Numbered from the stretch's first letter, positions 23,976 to 36,639 are shown. The stretch: DNA of 64,000 nucleotides from Deroplatys truncata (GCA_030765065.1 CM060989.1:57550001-57614000), one strand, 5' to 3'. Notes: a model not told the origin generated them from the sequence alone. Program-made: numbers and translations.

Positions 23976-25250
23976 GAATGTTTTCATCTGCCTCCTATAA
24001 CTTTGATAAAAATTTGCCAATAGAGATTTCAAATAGGTTATATGACTGTGATACATAATTTTCTGCTGAGATTGCCAAAAGGCAAGTCAATATAATAGTG
24101 TTAAAAATGCTATGGCATTATGTAAACTATACTTCAGCAATATCCACATTTTTTCTACAGTAACGTTTTGTCTATTTCACGATTTCTGAGTATTAGATAA
24201 TTCATTTTTAATGAAGAAGGTGTAATTTGCGTAAAATTCAATATACGTATATGTTTTTTATTCCAAACGTCAGTACCTACAGCAATTTTGGGGAAATAAA
24301 AAGTAAGAATTTTTTCGTAAATTATTGTTTGAAATGCGTTGAATTGCTTGAAAATCATCACTTTTTTCCTTAAACGGCATATATCTAGGTATGAAATCTG
24401 GAGTTTTTCCAACTTTCACTTTTAAAGTATACTATTCATAGACACATATTAAATATGCCTTCTGTTTTATTCAAACTGACTTCAAAGCAGGTACTTTTGG
24501 TAAAATGTTGATATTTAATTTTTAGTTTGGATGCCATTGGTACTTTCTCAACCTCAGTTACCGTATAAAGCAAAAATAGAATGTAATTACACCACCTGTG
24601 CATTAGGAATTTCTTATTAATTAATCTACTTTGTTTAAAGTACTCACATTTTTAATTATGATCATATAATTGGGATATTAATGAAGCTGGAACCGCTTTC
24701 CTCTAAGAGTCACTTCAGAATCGAATTCATTTACTATTTTTTAAACTTTTCTCATTGTATGCTTTTTCAAAGAAGAACCAGAGCCTGCTGAACTCGCAAC
24801 CACTCAGGAATGTCTTAAATATTATATATATTTACGTTGGGAAAGCATTCAAACAAGTTTTGCTAAAAAATGAACACAGGAGTGAACTCATTTTCTTGAA
24901 ATCTCTACACATTAACATTATCAGTATATCTAAGACATACTGTGTGTCTATGGAGATCTGAAGCAGATTTATAATTTCCCTCTACATCACCAACAAACTT
25001 TTGAGAGACTTTCATTTATCTTGAAGCCAGTCATTGCACATCCTTGTTCTTCAGCCACTGTTTTGCTTTCTTCCCTCAGATCATTACATTTTTTTGGGTT
25101 TCTAAGATCTTGAAATGTAGCTTAAGAATATTTAATTTGGAAAAACTGGCATATTTCTTCCGTAAATATTGTTAAAGCATGTTTGTATACTCCAAATCAT
25201 AAATCATATTTCTCAAACAAAATAAAGCTGAAAAATCTTAATCGTTAGAT
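23976..25250. other. Intergenic AT-rich sequence
   Basis: No gene is supported. The portion 24145-24215 weakly resembles the CA-element interior (ACATTTTTTCTACAGTAACG, then TTTTGTCTATTTC), perhaps a very old copy. Confidence 0.35.
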
Positions 25251-25984
25251 TCACATTTCACATGACTTTCTCTATCCGCTATCATTAATTTTAAATAGCT
25301 GCAACAAACTATTCTTATTAAAGCTTATTTTTTTATTTACTTTATATTAATTGAGATAAACTCGCAAAAAAAAAACACTTTCCATACTCTTTGCATGACA
25401 GAGTGAAACAACATAATAGCAATAAACACTTTAAAAGTTCGCAAAAGTATTGAAAAATTACAAATCCTTAATATATTGGATATCTCGGAAATGGTTGATG
25501 CCACTGAAAAAGTTATTTGAAATAAATTGTGTGATTTAATGAGATCCACGTTTTTTGTGAGGTATGTTTTCATATATCGCTTAACCTTTGCCAGTTATAC
25601 AAGATTAAACAAAATTCCTTCAAAATGAAAGAGGATTTCACAGGCTATTCACAGAAAGTTCCAGAGATCCACTTTGTGATGTAAATATCTTTAGTATACA
25701 GTATTTTTGAGCAAATCAAACATTTCGAAAAATTTTCCATGTAAAGAGCAGTTTTGGGTGGGGGGGATTTACTTGAAAAACTTTGAGTTGTAACTGAACT
25801 TAAATACCAAGGTTGTTATTTATCCAACTTTTAATCTTTGAGTTACACTTGAGATCTTTTTCTAAAAATGATTTTTCTTGGATTCAGGGAGCCTCCTAAC
25901 ATATATTTCTGGTGAAATCTTGATACTGGATTTTTGGGGGAATGCAATACCTTCTCTACCTATGTACATGGTAGAGAAAGTAAA
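25251..25984 (+). repeat. CA-element, old diverged copy, plus
   Basis: Left end CACATGACTTTCTCTATCCG; interior matches include ATTGTGTGATTTAATGAGAT, CATGTAAAGAGCAGTTTTGG and GGTGGGGGGGATTTACTTGA; right end GGTAGAGAAAGTAAA. The (CA)n tract is essentially absent. Confidence 0.72.
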
Positions 25985-27555
25985 TATTAAAAAAGGCTAT
26001 ATGGTACTATGAAGGAAAACTCTAAAACAAGTATTACGTGTTTCCAAAGAAAAGGGTATATATTTACCTTTTTGGAAAATCACCAATTTTATAATATAAG
26101 AATTTCCACAGTTTCCATTTCATAAAATGCATAATTCAGCAGAGAGAATAAACCTGCCAACACTTGCCTGCTAGATGGTTAGAAAAATATATTTTTGGTG
26201 TATTTCCTCGTATTATAACATTAATATACAAAAATTCCTAGGTGCTTTTCCATTATAGCTATCTGGAGCACATAGCCCAAAACAGAGCAGTGCATTTTGT
26301 GCCAGGAAAAACAATTTTACTTCAAAGCATGTTAAGCCCCTTGTACACGATCAAATTTTTTTTCAATTCAAGAGTTTAAAAAGAAAAATTGTCGAACATT
26401 TTTCAGTATGTGACAAGACTGGACAAGACTGGAAATGTCATAAATGTTATACAAGTGGTCTTATTTCAAACTGAAACCCTTCAGAACACATTAATAAATA
26501 ATTTATCACGCACAAAGCAATTTACTATTTGCATCAGGGTATAACAGTTTGCAATGAAATACTGTTCTTTACTAATATTAAGTAGCACTTTCCGTATTAT
26601 ATCCAATGAAATCACATTATGATTATGGAATACAATGGAAACAACACCAACTGATAGGTTAACCACACTATATAACATTGCATTAATGTATACTTAGTTC
26701 GGAAATCTGCCTGGCAATTATTTCTTCATATGCCTTCATCTTGTGGTAATCCACGGAGCTCTCAACCTACAGATATGGCCAGCTTATGTATAACCTTGGC
26801 CGGATAGGCATTTTTGTTTATTTTTCGCTTTCCGCCATGTTGCAGATTTCGTGACGCACTGTAAATACTTGCATTGCATTGGCTATAGCCATCAAATCAT
26901 TATCAAATCTTTGATTGTTTAGAGCATGTCCTTATTTGCTTTCAAGGCTTTCAAAGAGCTTAAAAGTATTGGAAGAAATTGACAAAAAGGTTGTAAAGTT
27001 GTGACAACTCTTGAAAGGTCTTGTAAAGTATTCAATTTGACAAAAATTGGATTGTGTACAAGGGGCTTTAGAGTAGCAATCAACAACTTGCCTGGATACA
27101 GGCCTTCAACACATCCACTTGAGGTTCAAATTTTGAACCTGCACTCCACAAGCATCATGCTTATGTACTGCTATTTTGAGAGAGGAGTAAGTGAAAGATG
27201 AAGTGATGATGGTTTAACAAGTTGCTTACTTAAGGGGAGACTAAATGGCAAAAGTTGCCAAAAAGTTGACACTTTTGGTTTTTTATGCAGTCTTATAAAT
27301 TGGAATTTCCTCTTTAATTTGGTGTATATTTTATTATTATAGGCAAAAGACTTGTAATTTAAATATTGTTTTAGAAACGACACTGCATCTGCCACTTTGT
27401 ACCTTCAATTCTGGACTTCACACCAAAACATAATTCCTACACACTTTGGAGTAGTGATAAACTTTAGCCCAACTTCTAGGGGAAATGTTTCTCTACAAAT
27501 AAATACTACTGTTAAGTATAGCAGCTTGCTTACCAAATATATGTGGATTTTTTCC
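25985..27555. other. Intergenic AT-rich sequence
   Basis: No coding region, terminal repeat or RNA gene that I can support. Confidence 0.4.
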
Positions 27556-27559
27556 TCCA

Positions 27560-28640
27560 TTTCTGCTTGGACAGCATTCTCCATAAATGACATTTTTCAT
27601 TATAAATGACCCATTTTCTAAGAAACTATTGAAGATGGCAAAATTAGGATAAAAACCATCTCTACATCCTGTTGTGGATCTACTTTGCTGTTAATAAGAT
27701 ATTTGGTTATTTAAAAAAAAAATTCTGATGTGTTACACTCACATGACTTTCTCTGCTCTTGTAGAAACTATTTTTACAAACGCTTATTCTCCATATGCTT
27801 CATGTTAATCGAGATGTTAATCTTATTGCTAATTTTCTTGTAGATGCAAGAGAAATTGCTAGGCTTTAAGCAATATTCAAATATTTTAAGATTTGGTTGC
27901 CATGTGGTTCTCTTTGCATTACCAGTACAAAAAAAAATGAATAACGAATTCCCATTTGAGAAAAAGTATAAGTATTGGAAAATTTAAGGGAATAACAAGC
28001 AATATCTCGAAAATAGTTCACTCAACAAAAAAAATGTATATGACATAAATTGTGTATTTTAATGCGATCTACATTTTTTGTGTAGTAAAATTTTGTCTAT
28101 CTCTTATGGTTTACTAGTTATGCAAAAGTCGTTCACAATGAAGAATACTTTTGGAGACATTCCCAGGAAATTCAAGATATACCTTTTATTCGTCATAAAC
28201 ATATCTTAAACATATGATATTTTAATCAACTTCGTTAGAGCCATTTTTGAGAAAATTAAAATTTTCGAAAAATCTTTCATGTAAAGGGTAATCTGAGGTG
28301 GGGGGATTTTCTTGAAAACCTTTGTGTCGCATCCTTGGAAGATATTGAACCTAAATACCAAGTTTAGTGTTTATCCAACTGTTCGTTTCTGAGTTATGCT
28401 GTTCACAGACAGACACACACACAGACATGTTTCCGAACATTCTTTTTTTTGGATTCAGGGGGTCTCAAAACATGTATTTCCGGTGAAATCTCGGTATCGA
28501 ATTTTTGGGTGGAATACAATACTTCCCCTACTTACTATGCGTAGTAGAGAAAGTAAAAATAAGTTGCTGATAAATTTTAATCAAAGGATGGTATAATTGA
28601 AAAACAAAAACCTAGTTTCCTTAATAAACAAAGTTTGTGT
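27560..28640. repeat. Old unnamed repeat, copy 2, split by a CA-element
   Basis: 27560-27720 and 28559-28640 are colinear with 6600-6708 plus 7928-8060. The join gives the empty-site sequence for both the CA-element here and the TAA-flanked MITE at 6709-7927. Confidence 0.65.
27724..28558 (+). repeat. CA-element, complete, plus
   Basis: 835 bp from TCTGATGTGTTACACTCACA to GTAGTAGAGAAAGTAAAAA. It has only a short CA tract. Boundaries are supported by the interrupted repeat on both sides: CTGATAAATTTT resumes right after the 3' A-run. Confidence 0.87.
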
Positions 28641-28802
28641 GTAACTGCCTCTGTGGTCTGGTGGTTAGCATGCTAACTTCCAAATCCAGAGATCCCAGGT
28701 TCAATTCCCGTCTGCAGGGTGGGAATTTTTCTTTAGGCAGGATTATTCATCCTCCGTAGAGTCTGGAAGTGTGAATTAATGTACAAATGTATATGAGAAT
28801 TT
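28640..28802 (+). repeat. tRNA-derived SINE (family b)
   Basis: tRNA-like head with box A (TGGTCTGGTGGTTAGCATGC) and box B (GGTTCAATTCCC), then a non-tRNA body GGGAATTTTTCTTTAGGCAG and tail AGAGTCTGGAAGTGTGAAT shared with 37105-37285. The body and imperfect acceptor stem argue against a functional tRNA. Confidence 0.72.
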
Positions 28803-28803
28803 A

Positions 28804-29690
28804 ATGTACAAGGGTGATTCAAATATAAACGGTAATTGCGCAAGAGTACTGCACAGGTTCCGAGCGGGATGGTGGAGTTGGGAGTTGACGATCAGTTGTG
28901 TTAGGGAGGGGCAACCAGTTTGGTTAGTTACTTCGCTAAGTATTGGCATCAGTACAGCCATAAGAGAACAAGACGTTCCTTCATCAATTGCACAATGCAT
29001 TATTATAAAGTTCTTAACCAATGAAGAGGTCAAACCCTTGGAGATTTTCACTTGTGTAAAGCCACAGTTTGGGGACACTACACTGTCCCAGAATCGAGTG
29101 TTTACTTGGGCCAGAGAATTTAGGGGTGGCCGTGAAACTGTAGAGAACAAAGGTCATGCTCAACGTCCCAAGTCTCACCGATGACAACATCCATGTCATT
29201 CGAGACGGTGTTTTTTTGACTACAAAGGAGTTTTACTCGTTGATTTTCTGCATGATCGACGTACGGTGAATGCGGCTTACTATTGCAATTGTTGAAGTCA
29301 GGAAAAGCCGCCTACCGGAGCAAAAGACATCGTATGCCCATCAGAGATGTCATCCTTCTCTAAGACAACGCTAAGCCTCACACTGCAAATTTGACAAGAG
29401 ATACATTGGAGGACTTGCACCCTCCCTATAGTCCAGACTATTGTTTATTTGCACCCATGAAGGAATCACTTGGAGGGCAACGATTCAAAACCAGTGAAGA
29501 CGTTGAGGAGCATGTGCGCAAATGGTTGATGACACACCCCCAACTTTTTTTTGAACAAGGAATATTCAAGCTTCCAAAAGTGTGTAGAGCGTGAAGGAAG
29601 CTATGTAGAGAAATAGAAAAGGTCTCATTTGTGTATATGTATGTTTTATTCAGTCCTTGATGGGAGCCCCTAAACATGAATAGTTATTGT
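28804..29690 (+). mobile_element. mariner-type transposon remnant
   Basis: Left end CAAGGGTGATTCAAATATAA, preceded by TA. The N-terminal domain reads KFLTNEEVKPLEIFTCVKPQ and LSQNRVFTWAREFRGG. The middle of the transposase is deleted or scrambled. The C-terminus reads DNAKPHTANL, then PPYSPDY and KESLGGQRFKTSEDVEEHV. The stop after GSYVEK is at 29614-29616 in a shifted frame. D2 (HDN-type) and D3 (SPD) remain but the reading frame is broken several times. The right inverted repeat is not recognisable. Confidence 0.8.
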
Positions 29691-29732
29691 TTCAATGAAT
29701 GAATACTACAGATATACTAAGCAATTAAAGAC

Positions 29733-29738
29733 TTTATT
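29733..29738 (-). promoter_or_regulatory. Lfg: Candidate poly(A) signal of the lifeguard transcript
   Basis: AATAAA on the minus strand, followed by CTTTAATTGCTTAG, a plausible cleavage context. A Pumilio-type UGUAAAUA site lies just upstream in the transcript (29779-29786). It would give a 3' UTR of about 4.4 kb from the stop at 34148, interrupted by an antisense LINE tail (32900-33720). This is inference; other AATAAA hexamers exist on this strand. Confidence 0.35.
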
Positions 29739-29739
29739 C

Positions 29740-32700
29740 ACAACTTTACATCAGTCATATTCTGTGTTTAAAGTGAATTATTTACAACAAAGAAGTAAAC
29801 ATAACAGGTTTTATACCTGAGATACAAACAACTTAACATTTGCTTAATTTATAAACTGCAAACTGAAAATGTAATAAAGTCAAAAGGCAGTAAATATCAA
29901 TCTTTTCTAAGCACTGTGGGAAAGAACAACCCAATTATCCTCCTTGGAAACAAAATGACAATATATAATGCATATAATTTATTAAGTATTCAGTGCTGAA
30001 AACATAGTACATTCACTATTAGAAGGTATAAGCTATACATATTTTCATTATAAAGTAGAAGGGGAAAAGTAGTATTTTATTATTATTTAAGGGTTAATTA
30101 TTGCAAAATATAGCTTATTGGTAACTGTTATGATTTAGAAATACAATTAACATGTAAAATTTAATACATATTTACCAGTTAATGGACAGATGAAACAGAT
30201 TCAACAATGTTCAGTGCTAATGGCTGAAATCAGCCCTTACTTTGAGACTCGCTTGTGAAATTATATTTTATTTTTTCATTGCAAATTACTGTCAGATGCA
30301 GAAAGCGATTTCATGTGAAACGATTCATTCTAAAACAATACAATTGTACCACAATGGCACAGTTGATTTTCTACAAGCACAAAGCATCACACAATGGATG
30401 TGTAATGCACACTTAAAGGTTTCAATCTCTGTACACGAAGATATCTACACCACAACTTATTTTCCAACAGATCATTCACATTCAAGTACATTTACACTAG
30501 ACATACATATGTGTATATATATTGTATATAAATCCATAACATTAACTTCACTCTCTATTCCTATCTTTAATACAACTTAAAGGAACTGCAACTAACCATA
30601 ATACCAACAAAGACTGTTACATTAGAATACTGTTCCGAGACACTTACTGAACGGTTCGATAAAATCCATCTCTCCTGGTTATCTGCACATTTGTCAATAC
30701 AACAGTCCAAAGGAAAAACCAGCTAACTTCCGCATTCAATTTCTGAGAATTTAAGGTTATGAAAATGATTACATTGAATTCTAGGTCAAAATGGAATGTG
30801 TTTGGTGCAGAAAAGAACCAAGTCCATTCTTGGCAATTCTCATTTTTGACCTTACCATATCCACTGAAAGAAAATGAGCAATACTGGCAAAAATAGCAAG
30901 AAATGGTAAGCAGCTAAGAACTGGGGTGTGATAAAGGGGGGGGGTTTCCAAAGCCTGGTTTGCCACTCTGGAGGGTAGGGTGTATCACAGTTGGATGGTT
31001 AGACTAAAAGTAACATTTTTGTGTGACCAATTTAATAGAGTATCAGTGCTATGGTAAAATTAAAGGTCATCCACAGTTCTATTTTTCAAACTTCTCACAC
31101 TACGAAAATGCTGAATTACAATTTTCCATGTGTACACAGAAAGCTTTTTCCTAATCAGCAACAAAAATGACCGGTGTAATTAAGTAGTATTTCACAGTAA
31201 TAGAATCAATCAAAAATGCTTTGCCTTTAAATATTTTCAATAGTAGTTGTCATTGTATTTATTCACCATAAAATATACACAACGCATATACTGCTTCATC
31301 GAAAATTACATGTTACAAAGGTGTTCGAACAGTGAGCACATAAAAAGTATTAGCAAAAACAAAATGTTACAATTTCAAATTTATATACTCATTTACATCT
31401 CATTTATCTGGCCCTCATTAAATCCAGATTGAGTGTTTGCTTACTTTTGGTTACTTTGCCTTTATCGTTTCTTAAATGCAGCACAAATTTCAAACAAAAG
31501 AAACTTGCACACTATTTCAAAAAACAAACATCAGCATAGTTTAAGTGTTTTCTTTCTTCCTTCAATTCCTGTTAGTGACAAAATAAATGTTTGTATAGGT
31601 TAGTAGTTTATATCAAGTAGTTTATTTCTGGATTACCTCTGGTCCCATCTAGTACAGATAAACGAGGTTCTTGTGTACATCGTAAAATGTATTATCTCAT
31701 AGCTGCTTTTTAACCTTAAATATTTTCTTTGATAATATTTTGAATGATTTGGGTAGATTTACAAATGTGGAGTTTTATTTCATTTGTCAATAGTTTCTTG
31801 ATGTTTAAAATTCATTATTATACATTTGAAATAAAATAGTAATAAATGTATAAAAGAAGAAAAAGTAACCAAGTAGGTTTTGAAATAAATGTATTTTTGA
31901 GTCCAATAAATGTTCAAATTAAAATTAAGATTTAAAATACAGAGACACTTAGGTAATAAATGTAAAAAATATAATTTTATTAAAATAAGTAGTGTTCAAA
32001 TATACCTTTTGGGGTGGGGGGTGGAAGAACTTTTCTGAAAAGCAGTGAAATTAAACTTAGTTCCATTTTGCATAGACTGATTCAATTATACTAGGCTGGA
32101 ATTCTAGATAAGAGTACAGCATATTAAACAAAGACAGCTCGTTTAGTATTTGACTGCTGGGTGCAAAGCACAGAACCACTGTATATTAAAATGTTTGCTT
32201 ATTGCACATTTGAGTGGAATTACCATTACAACTAGAATCTCCTATTTTTAATATATCAAACTTGCTTGCTTGTCTTTCTGCATTTAATCTCAAGTTACAG
32301 TTTTGAACTATCCTACAACGATATTTATTATGATTTAGCATTTTAAGCATGTATTTTCTTAACTTTCGTAGTTTAGCACCTCAAAGCAATTGAATATCTC
32401 AAATATCACTCTTTATTGATATAAGCAGTTGCCCATTTCAATTATATTCTACCAACAGTTGGATTTGCCTCCTGACATCAGCTATACATTACATTAAATG
32501 AAAACTGACTTAGAATTTTTAACAATATTTATAGGAGCAAACGTTTCAACTTTTGAGAATTTGCTTTAGTAATTTATATTGCAATTTGTTATGCTCAAAT
32601 AAATATGTATGCAAAATATCTATTGTTCTACTTCACTTTTTGGCTGATGCCGAACTGCCAAGTAGATGGCATGTTACCTTGCATCATTTTTCAGGTTTAA

Positions 32701-32890
32701 TGTTGTATGATCACAAATATGGCTTTGAAGGAAAAGGCAAACTATGGTGAGCATCTAAACAGTGTGAGTTACATGAGCAGTTCAAGAGGTGAAGAATAAT
32801 CTACCTACAACCAAGCAACACTGTGCCATCAATCACGTGGTACTTTTTGATTTCAAGGAAAGCTTATGAGAACAATAGTTTAACAACATA
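29740..32890 (-). other. Lfg: AT-rich stretch with no recognised mobile element; possible 3' UTR
   Basis: About 3.1 kb of AT-rich sequence with no coding region I can support and, unusually for this window, no transposon that I recognise. It lies directly downstream of the lifeguard stop in transcript direction and ends at a candidate poly(A) signal, so it may be a long 3' UTR. Short open frames here look like chance. Confidence 0.3.
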
Positions 32891-32899
32891 GCTTAACAC

Positions 32900-33720
32900 C
32901 GAAATTAAGGATATTTTGAAGAATAACCAGGTTAACTCTTGTGTTAGTATAGAAGTTAAAAGAATAGGATCTTTTGTAAAGTATTATTATATTTACTAAA
33001 ACATCACCAAGAGGAATAGTATTGGCAGAACTATGTAGAACAGGAAGAAAAGGAATGATGTTGGAAGTAGTTTTGAAATTACTGGTACAGGAATCTGAAA
33101 TTAGAGGATGATAAAACAATTAAAACTTGCATGAATTACCGAAGAGCAGCTTTGTACAATAACTACGAAAGAAACTGAAGGGTCTGGGGGAGTATGGCAG
33201 AGAGGAGAAAATAATTCAATTGGATTCTGGAAGAAAGTAAGGAGATTTTGAGAGAGAAAGAATTATGGTCTAGTTTTGAGAATGAAAATTCTTTGAAACT
33301 GTACAAGATAATAAAGAAAGATTAGGGGAGGGAGGGAGAGGTATGTTTATAACTGCAATTAGCAAGGATACGGTGGTGAGAGGGAATGTATGGATGCGAA
33401 CAGGGACATTGAATCTTTAAGGCTTTAGTATCAGCAGCATGGAAGTATGGGTGGAGAAATAGAGAATGTTTTCATTTTTTGATGCAGTGCAAAGAAACAA
33501 GTAATTGGAGAGAGGGTATATGGGATTAAAAATGGAATAAAATGGATAACAATACTGTAGCAATAAAACTGTTTATAGTCAGAAGGTGGAAGTGGAAATG
33601 GAATAGGAATGTGGATGAATATATAGGAAAAGTAAGGAGCAACACATGCAGACGACCAGGGAGGCATGGCACATTGTGGCCTTTTGAAAAGTTGTATCAG
33701 TCTCAATTCTAAGAAATATA
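32900..33720 (+). mobile_element. LINE 3'-terminal remnant in plus orientation
   Basis: Frame-broken text aligns with the LINE at 50048-52863. RNSIGRT..NRKKRNDVG corresponds to its ALVQL/RTRRKGIIVE region. FWKKVR, SSFENENSLKLYKIIKK and GREGERYVYNC correspond to FWKVVRNRM, SLEDKKSLGFYKLIKE and GRERYIDC. Stops and frameshifts throughout. It is antisense to the lifeguard gene, just downstream of its stop. Confidence 0.6.
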
Positions 33721-34147
33721 TATATCATTGTTATATTATGTAGTGAAAGATTAAAATAAATATTCTACTCTAACTCTTATGTTTTTGGTCTATTTTTGTA
33801 GGTGTATTAATCCAGTTGCAAAATAATGGAACTCCTAACACTGCAAACTTCCATTTAATGCAAAATATTCTTTGTTCGCGAAAGTTTTGTATTTGAATTA
33901 GCTGGCCCTTTGGACTGTTTTAAATGTCTAGTTCCACTCCCCTAGAATACTTGTAGTCTTATAGTAAGCATGAACACAGCAATCCCGAAAAAATCAACTT
34001 CCAGTTGTGACGAAAAAATAACTTTTGAATAAACATTACATTTCTGGAGTGTATGTTTTCTTAGCAGGTGTTAGGCATTATTACATATAACTGGAAAAGT
34101 TCAAGCACCTAAATGCTCACTCTTAATTTTTATGAATACAAGTGCAA

Positions 34148-34507
34148 CTAATCTTTAGCTGCTCCAATAATGGTCAGGATGTAGAGGAATAAGTTCACAA
34201 TATCCAGGTAGATGTTTAGAGCAGCAAAGATGTATTCCTCTGGGGAAATAGAGTACTTGTGCTTACCTCCGAGCATCAGCTGAGTGTCGTAGATCAAGTA
34301 AAGCGAGAATATGAGTGCCCCAAGTGATGCGTAAACGAGTGTTATTATCTTGCCATGTACGAAGATGGCAAGAAGGCCAAACAGCATAAGAATTATTACA
34401 GCAACAAACAAAGCACCTCCCATGACAGTGAAGTCCCACTTGGTCTGGAGTGCAAACAGTGTCAGGCCCAAGCAAACAGCAGCACATATTCCTACAGCCA
34501 TTATCAC
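34148..34507 (-). CDS. Lfg: Lifeguard/TMBIM protein, C-terminal exon (TM4-TM7, stop)
   Basis: The last coding exon, 119 codons plus stop. The acceptor is TTTGTGTTGCAG with AG at 34508-34509. The protein continues in phase 0 as VIMAVGICAAVCLGLTLFAL (TM4), then QTKWDF, VMGGALFVAVIILMLFGLLA (TM5), VYASLGALIFSLYLIYDTQL (TM6), MLGGKHKYSISPEEYIFAAL and NIYLDIVNLFLYILTIIG (TM7), ending GAAKD. The YDTQLMLGG and EEYIFAALNIYLD segments are diagnostic of the Bax inhibitor-1/lifeguard family (Pfam Bax1-I). With the two other exons the visible protein is about 313 residues, close to a full lifeguard protein lacking only its extreme N-terminus. A diverged CA-element begins 44 nt upstream of the acceptor. 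The preceding intron is about 9.3 kb. Confidence 0.95.
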   Translation of the reverse strand: MIMAVGICAAVCLGLTLFALQTKWDFTVMGGALFVAVIILMLFGLLAIFVHGKIITLVYASLGALIFSLYLIYDTQLMLGGKHKYSISPEEYIFAALNIYLDIVNLFLYILTIIGAAKD

Positions 34508-34550
34508 CTGCAACACAAATGAAACAAGTGTTTAAAATAAAAAAGAAAAA

Positions 34551-35547
34551 TTTGATGTGTTGCATTCACAGGATCATCTCTATTCACTCTTCTAAAATGC
34601 ATATTCTTCTATCTACTTTTTGTTAATCGAGATATACGCTCATTACACATTTCTTTTCTGCAGGTATAAGGATACAACAGGCTAAAGCGATAAGTTAGAT
34701 TTTTTTTAAAAAGTGAATCACTATATGATGGCTTTAAAACTCCAGCCTTTTTGCATGACCACAAGAGGAAAGGGGGGACATGTCGACCTCCGTGGTCTAG
34801 GAGTACCATGCTAGCTCTAGTTTGCGAGGTTGCAGGATGAAACCCAGCAGAGGACAAAGAATTTTTCGGGCATAAAATCCTTAGCATGACTTCCTTCAGA
34901 AGGGCAGTAAAGCCAGTGATACCGTGTTGTAGATTTACGGCATATAAAAGAACCTCAAGCCTGATACAGAGACCTCTGAGCAAAATTTTCAATCTTTCAC
35001 ACCCAATATAAAATGGGACACTAAGAACCATATAATGTCCCCCCACCCAAAAAAAAAAAAGACAAATTGTGTGCTTTAATTAGATCTACATTTTTTTTGT
35101 GAAGTAAGTTTTTTTCTATCCCTAATGGTTTACAAGTTATACAAAATTAATTCAGAATAAAGAGGACTTCACAGGCTATCCCCAGAATATTAATTTCATT
35201 TGTCATGCAAATATCTTAAACATATGGCATTTAAATAAAAATCGTTAACCATTTTTGAGAAAATAAAAAATAATGAGATAGTTCTGGATGTAGGGGATGT
35301 TCTTGAAAATCTTTGTTGTATCCTTGGAAGATGCTGAATTTAAAATATACCAAGTTTGGTATTTAACCAACTTTTCTTTTTTGAGTTATGCTGCTCACAA
35401 CGCAGACTTTTTTTCTAAGTCTCTTTCTTCTTTTTTTGGTTTGTTCACTGGGATTCAGGGGATCTCAAAATGTGTATTTCCAGTGAAATCTCAGAATCAA
35501 ATTTTTAGGTGGAATGTAATACTTCTAGTTATTATAGGTAAGTAAAA
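34551..35547 (+). repeat. CA-element, old copy with nested SINE, 44 nt from lifeguard exon 3
   Basis: Left end TTGATGTGTTGCATTCACAG; interior matches (TCTATCCCTAATGGTTTACA, GGAAGATGCTGAATT, CAAGTTTGGTATTTAACCAA) and a degraded right end AGGTAAGTAAAAA. A SINE (34786-35060) is inserted in its left half. It begins 44 nt upstream (in transcript terms) of the exon 3 acceptor. Confidence 0.7.
34786..35060 (+). repeat. tRNA-derived SINE (family c) with A-tail
   Basis: Head GACCTCCGTGGTCTAGGAGT with a box-B-like GGTTGCAGGATGAAACCC, a body with ATCCTTAGCATGACTTCCTT, AGAAGGGCAGTAAAGCC, and an A12 tail ending near 35060. The body recurs in reverse at 41488-41605. It is inserted in a CA-element. Confidence 0.68.
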
Positions 35548-35583
35548 AGGAAGGTTTGTTAAAACAGTTCCTTGTTGCTATGT

Positions 35584-36632
35584 ACAGTGTGAGCCGAAAG
35601 ACTCTGAACGTCCTGCACAGTGTTTTTCCTGTCCGCATCCTCGGTGCTCGCCGTCTGCTGCTATCATAGAAAGGCGCGGATGAAACCACACAACATTTTT
35701 AAACTACTTTTAAAGGCTTTACTTACCAACTTTATGAAAGGAGATGCTGAAACTGGCCACTGTCATTGCCATACATTTTTGGGACCTCTTTAGGAAAACT
35801 ATCCATCATGGAATTTTTGGGGGAATTTTCCAAACGATGACCGATGTCGTCTAATGTTTCTTCGGTAAGAACCGAACGCCGTCTTTTAGATTTCTTAGCC
35901 TGAACACTTTCTGTGGCCTGAAATTTACTGTAAAATTCATGGATTGTTGTACGGCTTGGAAATTTTACACCTGGAAATCTTTCTGCAAATCGTACTTTCA
36001 CTTGGCAAGCTGACCGAGTTAACACATACAAATCATAAATAAATACACGCTACACAGTAGAAAACATATACTGACTCATATTATACTTTGTGACTAAGTA
36101 CAGAACAAAATAATAAATAATTCGTAATAACTGAACTACATCACATCACCGTCAATTCAAAACTGCACTTCACACTGCACAGCAAAACCACAACAGTGTG
36201 ACTTTGTTTATAGCAGCAGTGCATTATGTTTTTATCATATTTCCACACGCCCAGTGGAAAAATACCGCACAGCTGGTAATATTGTTCATAAAATACCCCT
36301 CCAGGGTAACTTAAAACAAAAAGTGTATAAGACAAACCCACACACCCTGGAAGAATTAAAACAAAATATCCATCAGGAAATTTCTCAATGTGAACTACGG
36401 CGAGTGATGGATAGTTTCCTAAAGAGGTGCCAAAAATGTATGGATAACGACGGTGGCCAGTTTCAACATCTATCATAAAGCTGGTAAGTAAAGTCTTTAA
36501 AAGAAGTTTTAAAAGTGTTGTATGGTTTCATCCACGCCTTTCTATGATAGCGGCAGACGGCAACCAGCGCCGAGGATGCGGACAGGAAAAACGCTGCGCA
36601 GGCAGTTCGGAGTCTTTTGTCTTACTCTGTAC
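35584..36632. mobile_element. DUF4817-type derivative (copy 3), mirror image of copy 2
   Basis: Terminal motifs GAGCCGAAAGACTCTGAACG at left and the complement at right. The N-terminal helix-turn-helix is on the minus strand (about 36031-35760: VRFAERFPGVKFPSRTTIHE, SKRRRSVLTEETLDDIGHRL) and the transposase C-terminus is on the plus strand (36254-36478: KTNPHTLEELKQNIHQEISQ, LRRVMDSFLKRCQK). This is the reverse complement of the layout at 18584-19628. The catalytic centre is missing. Confidence 0.77.
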
Positions 36633-36639
36633 TTTCAAG

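Noticed and set aside
24145-24480. Very old plus-oriented CA-element copy
   Set aside because: Only about 70 bp resemble the consensus and no termini are visible; too weak for a call.
28646-28720. tRNA gene candidate
   Set aside because: A and B boxes are present but the acceptor stem is poor and a SINE body follows. The same holds at 37105 and 38780.
30242-30580. A 112-codon open frame in the region without transposons
   Set aside because: No family resemblance; lies antisense to the candidate lifeguard 3' UTR.
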